DNA of 64,000 nucleotides from CAZNKU01 sp045545235 (lineage in GTDB: Bacteria; Bacillota; Clostridia; Monoglobales; Firm-18). Every line of letters starts with the position of its first letter. Position 1 is the stretch's first letter. A model generated the notes under the pieces. It did not search any database, had not been told where the DNA came from, and worked only from the letters and a program-made list of their open reading frames with translations. Below are positions 16,930-24,958 of this stretch, in pieces. The position numbers were made by a program, and so were the translations under genes. Where the stretch lies: NCBI GenBank assembly GCA_045545235.1, contig JAZQAN010000013.1:1-64000 (forward strand), given 5' to 3'.

Positions 16930-18840
16930 ATGAAATGGAATAATTGCTCACAATGGATATGGATTAATGAAAAAATAGAAATTGATTCCTATTCTGAATT
17001 TTTCACTACATTTGAATACAAGGGAAAGTCAGCAGGCATTCGCATTTCAGCGGATTCAAATTATACCCTGTTTTTGAATGGAAAGTTTGTAAATTCGGGA
17101 CAATATCCCGACTTTCCTTATTATAAGGTATATGATGAGTTTGATATTTCTCCCTATTGTGTTGAGGGAGAAAACAAGTTGGCTGTTATTGTATGGTATT
17201 ACGGAAAATCTAATATGTCATATTATACAGGAAATCCTGCATTGAGGTTTGAAGTGTATGACGATAGTGGACTTCTTGCACATTCGGATGGACAAACATT
17301 GTCAAGAAAAAGCAAAGCATATAAAAGCGGTGCACAAAAAGAAATAACCACACAACTTGGGTTTAGCTTTTTATATAATTCAACTCTTGAAGATAACTGG
17401 AAAAATGGAGATTTGATTGATTTTTCAACAAGCTCGGTTGTTAATCAAAATTTTGTTATGCATAAACGTCCGGTGAAAAAACTCGAAATAGAACCTCCTA
17501 AAGCCTCAAATTTGATTAAGTGTGCAGAAAACTATTATCTTTTTGACCTTGGTGAGGAAGAGGTAGGGTACCTTACACTGAGTATTTCTTCAGAATATAA
17601 GCAGAAACTAACAATATGCTATGGTGAACATATTGTTGACGGTGGTGTGAGAAGGATAATCGACAACAGGGATTTCAGTGTTGAAGTAGTTGTGGGAAAA
17701 GGTGTTACAGAATATACAAATTACTTCAGACGTCTTGGACTTAGGTATCTTGAACTGCATACGGAATATCCTGTTGAAATTGAATGTGTTTCTGTTTTGC
17801 CTTGCAGATATCCTCTTAAAAAGGTTGAAAAACACTTTGAAGATTCTCTTGTTCAAAAGGTATATGATACATCTGTACGCACATTAGAACTTTGTATGCA
17901 CGACCATTATGAGGATTGTCCCTGGCGTGAACAGGCTCTTTATGCAATGGATAGCCGAAATCAGATGATTTGCGGTTATTATGCTTTTGAGGAATTTGAT
18001 TTTCCAAGGGCAAATCTGTACCTTATGAGTAAGGACAACCGCAGCGACGGGTTGCTTTCCATTTGTATACCTACAAGCAGAGATTTTGCAATTCCGTCTT
18101 TTTCGCTCCATTATTTATTGGGAATATATGAGTATACTGTTTATTCGAAGGATATTACACTTGCAAAAGAAATTATGCCAAAACTTAAGTCTGTTATATC
18201 TGCGTTTACAGACAGGCTAAAAGATGGTCTTGTGGTTAGCTTTTCCGAATCAAATCATTGGAACTTTTATGAATGGACAGAGGGATTGGATGGAGAACTT
18301 GGAAAGAGTGTTGCTCCCGTAGCAGAGGCGGCATTGAACTGCCTGCTTTCCATAGCATTGCAGAAGCTTGAAAAAATTTGTGAACTCACCAAAGAGGTGG
18401 GTGGATATAACCAAATTGCAGAAGAACTTAATAAAAATATACGAAAATACTTTTTCAATGAAGAACGCGGATTAATTGAAAATAAAGCAGGCTCGGGCCA
18501 ATATAGTGAACTTGTTAATGCATTGGCTGTGCTTTGTGGTGCAATTTCCGATGATGAAGCAGAAAAAATCTGTGAAATACTTGCAGGTGATAACGAACTT
18601 ACAAAAGTTTCACTTAGTATGGTGGGCTTTAAGTATGATGCTCTTTTGAAGGTTAATAAAGATAAATATAAAAAATATATTATGGATGATTTGAAATATA
18701 CCTATAAGGCGATGCTCGATGCAGGAGCAACTACATTCTGGGAAACAGAAAAAGGAGAAAGTGATTTTTATAATGCCGGAAGTCTTTGCCACGGATGGAG
18801 TGGTATGCCTGTGTATTATTTCAATCTGCTTTCAGAGTAA
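16930..18840 (+). CDS. GH78-like alpha-L-rhamnosidase
   Basis: A 636-residue glycosidase of the bacterial alpha-L-rhamnosidase type, which releases terminal L-rhamnose from glycans or plant glycosides. Residues 1-~300 form beta-rich modules (SADSNYTLFLNGKFV, a carbohydrate-binding-like domain); ~310-630 should be the (alpha/alpha)6 barrel, with DCPWREQALYAMDSRNQ (~330-346) at the place of the GH78 acid motif and GATTFWE (~599-605) carrying the likely base glutamate. No signal peptide is seen, so it is probably cytoplasmic and acts on imported oligosaccharides. At 636 residues it is shorter than most GH78 enzymes (often about 900). GGGG precedes the ATG; a TTGACA at 16893 lacks a matching -10 box. 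It shares a short spacer with the cyclase gene. Confidence 0.8.
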   Translation: MKWNNCSQWIWINEKIEIDSYSEFFTTFEYKGKSAGIRISADSNYTLFLNGKFVNSGQYPDFPYYKVYDEFDISPYCVEGENKLAVIVWYYGKSNMSYYTGNPALRFEVYDDSGLLAHSDGQTLSRKSKAYKSGAQKEITTQLGFSFLYNSTLEDNWKNGDLIDFSTSSVVNQNFVMHKRPVKKLEIEPPKASNLIKCAENYYLFDLGEEEVGYLTLSISSEYKQKLTICYGEHIVDGGVRRIIDNRDFSVEVVVGKGVTEYTNYFRRLGLRYLELHTEYPVEIECVSVLPCRYPLKKVEKHFEDSLVQKVYDTSVRTLELCMHDHYEDCPWREQALYAMDSRNQMICGYYAFEEFDFPRANLYLMSKDNRSDGLLSICIPTSRDFAIPSFSLHYLLGIYEYTVYSKDITLAKEIMPKLKSVISAFTDRLKDGLVVSFSESNHWNFYEWTEGLDGELGKSVAPVAEAALNCLLSIALQKLEKICELTKEVGGYNQIAEELNKNIRKYFFNEERGLIENKAGSGQYSELVNALAVLCGAISDDEAEKICEILAGDNELTKVSLSMVGFKYDALLKVNKDKYKKYIMDDLKYTYKAMLDAGATTFWETEKGESDFYNAGSLCHGWSGMPVYYFNLLSE

Positions 18841-18855
18841 AATAAGGAGATTTTT

Positions 18856-19440
18856 ATGAAAATCATTGACATATCACAGGAAGTTTTGTCCTGTAACGTC
18901 TATCCGGGGGACCCTGCCCCGAAAGCCGAGAAACTTATGAGCTTTGAACAAGGGGGAAACTATAATCTTTCACAGTTTTCAATGTGTGCGCACAATGGAA
19001 CTCACGTTGATGCACCAAGTCATTTTATAAAGGATGGAAAAAGTGTTGATATGCTTTCCCTTGATAACTTTGTAGGTTATTGCTATGTAGTTAATCATAA
19101 TGGTGATATGTCTGCACATGATGCACTTTTTGCCCTTGAAAAGGCGAAAAACGCAGGTGCAGGTGATAGGATACTTATTTCGGGGGATGTAACTGTTACC
19201 GAAGAAGCCGCAACTGTTTTTGCAAAAGCGGTGTTAAAGCTTCTGGGCAACGAAGGGCAAACAGTTGGTCCAAAGGATGCACCTATGGCAGTGCATAAAA
19301 TTTTGCTTGGTGCAAATGTTGCTCTTTTAGAAGGAATTGTACTTTCCGATGTTGAGGAAGGTAAATATTTTCTTAGTGCCGCACCACTTAATTTTAAAGG
19401 CTTTGAAGGTTCACCCTGCAGGGCATATCTTATAAAATAA
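18856..19440 (+). CDS. Cyclase-family metal hydrolase (kynurenine formamidase-like)
   Basis: A 194-residue protein of the cyclase family (PF04199), metal-dependent amidases or esterases including kynurenine formamidase. The family metal motif HxGTHxDxPxHF is complete as HNGTHVDAPSHF starting at residue 46, and an N-terminal DISQEVLS-VYPGDP segment is typical. The expected later histidine/glutamate region is less clear (KILLGANVALLEGIVLSD). GGAG precedes the ATG, 15 bases after the rhamnosidase stop, so the two form a pair. Tryptophan catabolism genes are absent, so a different cyclic or amide substrate, perhaps linked to a rhamnoside, is possible. Confidence 0.8.
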   Translation: MKIIDISQEVLSCNVYPGDPAPKAEKLMSFEQGGNYNLSQFSMCAHNGTHVDAPSHFIKDGKSVDMLSLDNFVGYCYVVNHNGDMSAHDALFALEKAKNAGAGDRILISGDVTVTEEAATVFAKAVLKLLGNEGQTVGPKDAPMAVHKILLGANVALLEGIVLSDVEEGKYFLSAAPLNFKGFEGSPCRAYLIK

Positions 19441-19444
19441 TAAT

Positions 19445-19485
19445 ACGGAGTGCGCTATATTTTATAGTACACTCCGTAATTTATT
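19445..19485. terminator. Bidirectional terminator between convergent operons
   Basis: ACGGAGTG (19445-19452) pairs with CACTCCGT (19470-19477), with an inner CTAT/ATAG stem; T-rich flanks on both sides serve the + strand cyclase gene and the - strand SLH gene. Confidence 0.8.
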
Positions 19486-19489
19486 TATC

Positions 19490-20428
19490 TTATATACCGC
19501 TTGGTTTATTCTTCATAAGCTCAATTTTTAGAATTTCAATTTCATCTTTGTCGTTGGCATAGTGCCACACCTGTGCATACATACCATTTTTTATTTCAGC
19601 AATGTCAACAGTATTAGATGTAATTTGTACATAAGTGTCATCATTTACAATATATTTTGCATTGTCATTTTCATTAAGTGAGTTTTTGAAAGTGTATGTA
19701 CCGTTTTTCTTTTGAATATTGCTTATTTTCAAAATTCTTCCAACGTATTCTTCACCTGTGAAGTTTGATGATGTATTTTGTTCATCGTCTGCTTCACTGT
19801 CCGGCATATTAGCATCAAGACGTGTTCGTAATGTTATTTTTTCTGTGTCAGCTTTTCCGTCGGCTATTACATATTCTGTGTAATCGCCAAAGCTTGTTTG
19901 CAGCATAAGAGGAATATCCAGAGCATTATGCACCATAACAGCAACGTCTTTTCTTAATGCAACATTAGTTCCGGTTAGGTCCAATGTATTGGTAATACCA
20001 ATTTGTGTTGCTTTCATAAAATATCCTGTTGGGTAAACACCTGTTGTGGCAGGTTCATATCCCAAAGCACATACAAGCATTTTTATAAACTGTTCGTTTG
20101 TAAGCTTCTGTTCGGGCTTGAATGTGCCGTCACCGTGACCATTTATTATTCCCATTTCCTGTGCGCGGTTTATATATCCGCTTGCCCAATATTCCTTTGT
20201 TACGTCAGTAAATATCGTATTTTCTCTTTCGCATTCTCCTATACCCATCATTGTAACTATGATTTTTGCGGCTTCTGCACGGTTTATTGTGCCAATTTCA
20301 TAATCTGTAATGATGTTGTATTTTGTCAAGTCATGTTTTATGTTTTCAAAATCATCAGCAAAAGCAACATTAGAAATAATCATAAGTAATGCAATTGTTA
20401 AAGAAATTATTTTTTTCATTTTTTTCAC
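19490..20428 (-). CDS. Secreted S-layer homology (SLH) domain protein
   Basis: A 312-residue exported protein. A signal peptide (KKMKKIISLTIALLMIISNVAFA) is followed by SLH-type repeats: FTDVTKEYWASGYINRAQEMGIINGHGDGTFKPEQ is split by design into the classic pattern of Trp/Ala, then GxGDGTFxP, at residues ~70-110, with flanking diverged repeats (~30-65 and ~125-175). SLH domains bind pyruvylated secondary cell-wall polymers. The C-terminal ~110 residues are beta-rich and unrecognised. It starts 5 bases after the BlaR1-like gene, so it belongs to the blaI-blaR1 operon and is likely induced by the same signal. Confidence 0.82.
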   Translation of the reverse strand: MKKMKKIISLTIALLMIISNVAFADDFENIKHDLTKYNIITDYEIGTINRAEAAKIIVTMMGIGECERENTIFTDVTKEYWASGYINRAQEMGIINGHGDGTFKPEQKLTNEQFIKMLVCALGYEPATTGVYPTGYFMKATQIGITNTLDLTGTNVALRKDVAVMVHNALDIPLMLQTSFGDYTEYVIADGKADTEKITLRTRLDANMPDSEADDEQNTSSNFTGEEYVGRILKISNIQKKNGTYTFKNSLNENDNAKYIVNDDTYVQITSNTVDIAEIKNGMYAQVWHYANDKDEIEILKIELMKNKPSGI

Positions 20429-20433
20429 TCCTT

Positions 20434-22287
20434 TTAATAAACTAAAATTCTTCCGTTAATATTATAATGTCCAGGGCAATAACAGTTTAATGTTACAACA
20501 TATTCTTCACCGTTTTCATAGCCATCAAGGTATATAGGTGTTTTTGTTTGGGTATTAAAACAGTAATCCCATCCACGTTCATTACTTTCAACGTGGTAAA
20601 CACCGATATAAACATCGTGATTAAATCCTTCATTTTCAACAAAAAGCTGTATGTATCCTTCATCATTTGGTATAACTTTGAATTTGTATGTGTCATTACA
20701 ATCGGTGTTATATTCAATGATTTTAGCATTTTGGTTAAGATCTGTTACAGCTTTTGAGTTATCAATTACCTGATTTGTGTTTTTGATGACTGTATCAATA
20801 CTCATATTTTCAAAATGAATATATTCAGCTTTAGATTGAACTGCGTCATTTGGTGGTTCGTTTGTGACAACGTCAGGAATTTTAATATCATTTTGCGTAT
20901 CATTTGTGACAACGTTGTGGATTTTGATATCATTTTGAGTTTCATCTGTGACAACGTCAGGATTTTTGATATCTTTATGTTCCGTTTGTTTTTGACTGTT
21001 GTCTGTTTTTGTGTTGATTTCACCTATACTGGATTTTGCCGTGTATTTTAGTTCGGTATCAGTTTTAATATCTTTTTCTACTGTGCTGACATCGAGTTCG
21101 TTAGAAACTACTATGTCATCTGGGGATGAAGAAGAGAAATTTATCATTTCTGTTTTCTGTTCTTCGGTAGTTTTATTGATAAGTATTTCTGTTTTTTTAT
21201 CAACTTTTTCTTCAGACGGTTTTTCTTCAATTGGTTTTACATCCTTGTTTATCGTGTTTTCAGGTTTTGCAATAGGTATGCTTTTGATTATTTTATCTGC
21301 AACAGGTTTTGCAACAACACTGCTTGTAAGTGAGATGGAGGCAACAAGTAACAATGTAAAAAAACTGCATATGTGTTTAAAAAAACTTGTTTTTTTAAAC
21401 TCTGCTATAGATTTTACTCTTTTTTTAATATCTGACTTGCTACTTGCCATTCCAAGAACATTGCTTGATTTTTTCTTTTGCAATGATAATGAATCAATTA
21501 AAGTTAAACCATAGTCCTTATGTTCATCAGGAAATAAAAAACTCATTGCAAGTTCATCTGTTGCAAGCTCGGTATCACGTCGTATTTTTTTGAATAAAAA
21601 CCAAATAATCGGATTAAACCAATGTGCACAGCGTAAAAATAAAAGCAGGTAGTTAACAACAATATCTCCTCGTTTGCAGTGTGAAAGCTCGTGTATAAAA
21701 GTGTTTTGTATATGCTTTTTGTTCATGTTTTCAAAATCTTTTGTAATTAATATTTTTGGCTTGAAAAAACCATAAAGTGATGTTGCTGTAATATGATTTT
21801 GTACAATAAGCCTTATTTTTCCGTGTGTATTAGTTTTTTTGACACATTCCATCAGTATTTCCCGGGTTATATTCTTAGGTTCAGAGGAAGAGGTATTTAT
21901 GCTTTTTTCCAACATAATAAAACTGATACAAACCCATAATAGTGCAATTATGAATCCTGTAAGCCATATATATGATAATATATCTCCTAATGAAACTGAC
22001 GATTCCAAGTTGGTGATTTCCGTTATCGGTTCCACCCTCTTTGCGTATTCAAAAAGCTCGGTTTCGGTTATTTTTGCTGAATATTTAAGCTGATTAAATA
22101 TACTTATTTTGCTTTCAGGTCCTTTTGGAAAAACAAGCTTTAAAATCATTACATACCATAGCAGATAATGCCATTTTGCAGATAATTTACGAAGAAGAGT
22201 TGAGTTTAAAATATATATTATAATTCCAACTATGCTTCCATAAACTGATGTCTGAATTATATAATAAAAAATACTGTATATATTCAT
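20434..22287 (-). CDS. BlaR1/MecR1-like M56 metallopeptidase sensor with non-beta-lactam ectodomain
   Basis: A 617-residue membrane sensor. The N-terminal half has hydrophobic segments at ~10-30, ~40-54 and ~103-125 and a cytoplasmic zinc-protease domain with HELSH at 199-203 and a downstream TELATDELA glutamate region, typical of peptidase M56 (BlaR1/MecR1). A further membrane segment lies near residue 310. The outside part differs from BlaR1: a long Lys/Glu/Thr-rich linker with three 14-residue repeats, then a ~90-residue C-terminal domain with cysteines (GWDYCFN, LNCYCPGHYN) in place of the penicillin-binding domain. It would cleave or trigger release of the adjacent BlaI-type repressor on sensing an unknown surface signal. 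It abuts blaI with no gap. Confidence 0.85.
   Translation of the reverse strand: MNIYSIFYYIIQTSVYGSIVGIIIYILNSTLLRKLSAKWHYLLWYVMILKLVFPKGPESKISIFNQLKYSAKITETELFEYAKRVEPITEITNLESSVSLGDILSYIWLTGFIIALLWVCISFIMLEKSINTSSSEPKNITREILMECVKKTNTHGKIRLIVQNHITATSLYGFFKPKILITKDFENMNKKHIQNTFIHELSHCKRGDIVVNYLLLFLRCAHWFNPIIWFLFKKIRRDTELATDELAMSFLFPDEHKDYGLTLIDSLSLQKKKSSNVLGMASSKSDIKKRVKSIAEFKKTSFFKHICSFFTLLLVASISLTSSVVAKPVADKIIKSIPIAKPENTINKDVKPIEEKPSEEKVDKKTEILINKTTEEQKTEMINFSSSSPDDIVVSNELDVSTVEKDIKTDTELKYTAKSSIGEINTKTDNSQKQTEHKDIKNPDVVTDETQNDIKIHNVVTNDTQNDIKIPDVVTNEPPNDAVQSKAEYIHFENMSIDTVIKNTNQVIDNSKAVTDLNQNAKIIEYNTDCNDTYKFKVIPNDEGYIQLFVENEGFNHDVYIGVYHVESNERGWDYCFNTQTKTPIYLDGYENGEEYVVTLNCYCPGHYNINGRILVY
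20852..20977 (-). repeat. Three 42-bp tandem repeats coding for 14-residue units
   Basis: Inside the BlaR1-like gene, GTGACAACGT recurs at 20864, 20906 and 20948 (42-bp period). The units encode DIK-PDVV-xETQN-like peptides (DIKNPDVVTDETQN, DIKIHNVVTNDTQN, DIKIPDVVTNEPPN) in the extracellular linker. Confidence 0.8.
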
Positions 22288-22656
22288 TTATTTACCCTCC
22301 AATATATCCTTGAGGTTTTGTATTTCTTCATCAGTAAAGTTATTGTTTTCAACAAAGCTTGCAAGCATAAGCTTTACTGAACCACCGTACAATTTATTTA
22401 GAAAATTGTCGTTTTCTGCATTAATATAATCTTTTTTGGAAATAACTGAGGAATATATATATGCTTTTGTTGTATTTTTTTCAGCTTTTACAGCACCTTT
22501 TGAAATAAGCCTGTTAATGAGTGTTCTTATTGTTTTATCATTCCAGTCCTGATTTTTTGAAACCTCTTTAACAATTTCGTTGCTTGTACAAGGCTCATTT
22601 TTCCACAATGCTTTCATAACGCAGAATTCCGCATCTGTTATCTGTAATTTTTCCAT
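22288..22656 (-). CDS. BlaI/MecI/CopY-family repressor
   Basis: A 122-residue winged-helix repressor. The N-terminus (ITDAEFCVMKALWKNEPCTSNEIVKEV), the recognition region (WNDKTIRTLINRLISKGAVKAEK) and the C-terminal dimerisation helices are those of BlaI/MecI. The usual protease-sensitive linker region is present between the two parts. The gene starts behind AGGAGGTGA and is followed without a gap by the M56 sensor. Two TACA-N2-TGTA dyads overlap its promoter, which fits autoregulation. The operon lacks a beta-lactamase, so the regulated output in this window is the SLH protein. Confidence 0.9.
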   Translation of the reverse strand: MEKLQITDAEFCVMKALWKNEPCTSNEIVKEVSKNQDWNDKTIRTLINRLISKGAVKAEKNTTKAYIYSSVISKKDYINAENDNFLNKLYGGSVKLMLASFVENNNFTDEEIQNLKDILEGK

Positions 22657-22676
22657 TATTTCACCTCCTTATTTTG

Positions 22677-22730
22677 GATTACAATTGTAATCTTTAATTA
22701 TATATTACAACTGTAATCCAAAATTGTCAA
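22677..22730 (-). promoter_or_regulatory. blaI-operon promoter with two operator dyads
   Basis: On the minus strand TTGACA (22725-22730), a 17-bp spacer and TAATAT (22702-22707) form a promoter. A dyad TTACAACTGTAA (22705-22716) lies across the spacer and -10, and GATTACAATTGTAATC (22677-22692) lies near the transcription start, 26 bp centre to centre. The TACA/TGTA core is the known BlaI/MecI operator core. Confidence 0.85.
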
Positions 22731-22759
22731 GTGTTTTTTGAATAATGTTTAAAAATAAA

Positions 22760-22795
22760 AACCAAGCGGTTTACTTGAGTAAATGGCTTGGTTTT
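22760..22795 (-). terminator. Terminator after the thioesterase gene
   Basis: AACCAAGC (22760-22767) pairs with GCTTGGTT (22786-22793) with an inner TTTACT/AGTAAA stem; T-runs flank both ends, so it can work in both directions. It lies just past the stop of the thioesterase and upstream of the blaI promoter. Confidence 0.8.
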
Positions 22796-22799
22796 TTGG

Positions 22800-23258
22800 T
22801 TAATTATTAAGTTTTTTTCTGTTTTCCTTGCGTTTTAAAGCTTCGCTCCAGTCGTTTATCTCTTCTTCGGTTTCAAGCTTTAAACCGGGGATTTTTTTCG
22901 GTTTTTCGTCTTTATCAAGTGCAACCATTATAACGTATGCATTGTTTATTAAAACAGTTTCACCGTTTAATTTTTCAACGTAGGTTTTTACGTTTATTTC
23001 CATAGATGTTGTACCCGCATATGTTATTTTACCTTTTAAAACCAAAGTATCGTTAGCATAAGCGGCTTTTTTAAACTCAAGGTTATCAATGGATGCGGTT
23101 GTAACGTTAGAGGAGGAGTGACGTCTTGCAACAACTGCGGCAACTTCGTCAATCCACGCCATAAGCTTGCCACCGAAAAGTCTGTTGTAACCGTTTAACG
23201 TACCCATAGTAAGAACGTGTACCTGTTCTGTATATGAATCACTTACCTTTTTATCCAT
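22800..23258 (-). CDS. Acyl-CoA thioesterase, hotdog fold
   Basis: A 152-residue hotdog-fold thioesterase of the YciA/BACH type that hydrolyses acyl-CoA to acid and CoA in the cytoplasm. The N-terminal block VLTMGTLNGYNRLFGGKLMAWIDEVAAVVARRHS, here cited by its positions ~16-49, carries the N/D-x-x-G-x-x-FGG signature and the catalytic aspartate in IDE; TTASIDNLEFKKAA is the following strand. It is separated from ilvE by a strong terminator, so it is probably its own transcript, although readthrough would join it to the acyl-CoA-producing operon upstream. Acyl-chain preference is unknown. Confidence 0.85.
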   Translation of the reverse strand: MDKKVSDSYTEQVHVLTMGTLNGYNRLFGGKLMAWIDEVAAVVARRHSSSNVTTASIDNLEFKKAAYANDTLVLKGKITYAGTTSMEINVKTYVEKLNGETVLINNAYVIMVALDKDEKPKKIPGLKLETEEEINDWSEALKRKENRKKLNN

Positions 23259-23284
23259 TTATACACTCTCCTTTGTACTAAAAG

Positions 23285-23315
23285 GGCTGTGATAAAGTAA
23301 TCACAGCCTTTTTAT
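23285..23315. terminator. Terminator of the T-box operon
   Basis: GGCTGTGA (23285-23292) / TCACAGCC (23301-23308) with T-runs on both flanks, just past the ilvE stop. Confidence 0.85.
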
Positions 23316-23340
23316 AAATTTTTGTGTATTTTTTCAATCC

Positions 23341-24408
23341 TTAGATTTCTACTCTCCAGCCGAATGGGTCGTCAAGTATTCCCCACTGAATACCTGTTAG
23401 TGTATCGTAAAGCTTCTGGCTAAGCTCACCGATGTTGCCATCGCCGATAACCATAACATCATCCATATAACGAAGCTTACCAACAGGAGAAATTACAGCA
23501 GCAGTACCTGTTCCGTAAACTTCTTCCAAAGAACCGTCTTTTGCAGCTGCAACAAGTTCGTCAACTGAAATTTTACGTTCTTCAACTTCATAACCAAGGT
23601 GCTTACACATCTGAATAACAGAGTTACGTGTAACACCCGGAAGGATACTTCCGTTAAGAGCAGGAGTAACAATTTTACCGTTGATTTTGAAGAAAATGTT
23701 CATAGCGCCAACTTCTTCAATATATTTTCTTTCAACACCGTCAAGCCACAATACCTGTGAATAACCGTCATCGTGAGCTTTAACCTGTGCCTTTAAGCTT
23801 GCAGCATAGTTACCGCCTGTTTTAGCATAACCTATACCACCCTTTACAGCACGTACATATTCATCTTCAATCCAGATGCCAACAGGAGCAAGACCACTTG
23901 CATAGTATGCACCGGAAGGTGAAAGAATAACCATAAACAAGTATGTTTTAGAAGGTGCAACACCTAAGAATTCATCAGTGGCAATAATGAAAGGTCTGAT
24001 GTAAAGTGATTCGCCGTCACCTTCAGGAATCCAGTCGCGGTCAACATCAACAACAGCTTTAACAGCCTGTACGAAATCTTCTTCAGGAATTTCAGGAATG
24101 CAAAGTCTGTCGTTAGACATATTTGCTCTTTTAGCGTTCATGTCAGGTCTGAAAAGATAAGCCTTGCCGTCTTTACCCTTGTAAGCTTTCATACCTTCAA
24201 ACATTTCCTGACCATAGTGGTAAACCATAGCAGCAGGAGAAAGTGAAATTTTGTTGAAAGGCTCAATTCTTGCATCGTGCCAGCCTTTACCTTCTGTGTA
24301 GTTCATAACGAACATATGGTCAGTGAAAATATGACCAAAACCAAGCTTTGCACCTTTTTCAGGCTTTGGAGCCGGTGTAGTTGTTTTAGTAATTTTAATA
24401 TCTAACAT
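23341..24408 (-). CDS. ilvE: Branched-chain amino acid aminotransferase
   Basis: A 355-residue fold-type IV PLP aminotransferase that interconverts branched-chain 2-oxoacids and Ile, Val or Leu with glutamate as partner. Family features: FGHIFTDHMFVMNYTEGKGWHDARIEPF near the N-terminus (cited by its ends FGHIFTD and ARIEPF), YHYGQEMFEGMKAYKG, the PLP lysine in GIGYAKTGGNYAAS, QVLWLDGVERKYIEEVG and PGVTRNSVIQM. Length and motifs match the larger (about 340-360 residue) BCAT group. It is the last gene of the T-box operon, 16 bases after the oxidoreductase gamma gene, and would convert the 2-oxoacid made by that enzyme into the amino acid. Confidence 0.93.
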   Translation of the reverse strand: MLDIKITKTTTPAPKPEKGAKLGFGHIFTDHMFVMNYTEGKGWHDARIEPFNKISLSPAAMVYHYGQEMFEGMKAYKGKDGKAYLFRPDMNAKRANMSNDRLCIPEIPEEDFVQAVKAVVDVDRDWIPEGDGESLYIRPFIIATDEFLGVAPSKTYLFMVILSPSGAYYASGLAPVGIWIEDEYVRAVKGGIGYAKTGGNYAASLKAQVKAHDDGYSQVLWLDGVERKYIEEVGAMNIFFKINGKIVTPALNGSILPGVTRNSVIQMCKHLGYEVEERKISVDELVAAAKDGSLEEVYGTGTAAVISPVGKLRYMDDVMVIGDGNIGELSQKLYDTLTGIQWGILDDPFGWRVEI

Positions 24409-24424
24409 TATTATTTACACTCCT

Positions 24425-24958
24425 TTAGAAATTATAACCTGTTTCTATAGCTTTCATGTTAAGTCCAAGCATATCAGCTTTTTTAGCAGATATAACTTTT
24501 TTAAGACCTTTTTCAACATCTTCAAGCTTAATAATACCTGTTTCCTTAATCATCTTACCAAGCATAATCATATTAGCAAGAGTAGGAGCACCAATTTCTG
24601 CAGCCATAGCGGTAGCAGGAATGTAGTAAGCATCAACGTCATCTCTTTCAACTTTTCTGCCGATAAGTGTAGAGTCAATAATAAGCTTTGCACCCTTTGC
24701 GCAAGCATTTTCATACTTGTCAAGTGATGGAAGGTTCATAGCGAACAAAACATCAGGTGTTGAAACAATAGGTGAACCAACTGGTGAATCACTCAAAATA
24801 ACACTGCAGTTAGCTGTACCGCCACGCATTTCAGGACCATAAGAAGGAAGCCAACTTACATTTTTACCGTCTGTAAGACCAAGGTATGCCAAGACTTTAC
24901 CTGCAAAAAGTACGCCCTGACCGCCAAAACCTGCGATTAAAATCTGTGATGTACTCAT
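24425..24958 (-). CDS. vorC: 2-oxoacid:ferredoxin oxidoreductase, gamma subunit
   Basis: A 177-residue gamma (POR-type catalytic-core linker) subunit. The glycine-rich start ILIAGFGGQGVLFAGK and the conserved WLPSYGPEMRGGTANCSVILSD and SPIVSTPDVL segments are characteristic of the gamma subunits of 2-oxoacid oxidoreductases, which help bind CoA. It begins on the last base of the beta gene (TAATG-type overlap) and precedes ilvE. The vor symbol follows the subunit layout and the operon context, not a measured specificity; 2-oxoglutarate (kor) is the main alternative. Confidence 0.88.
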   Translation of the reverse strand: MSTSQILIAGFGGQGVLFAGKVLAYLGLTDGKNVSWLPSYGPEMRGGTANCSVILSDSPVGSPIVSTPDVLFAMNLPSLDKYENACAKGAKLIIDSTLIGRKVERDDVDAYYIPATAMAAEIGAPTLANMIMLGKMIKETGIIKLEDVEKGLKKVISAKKADMLGLNMKAIETGYNF

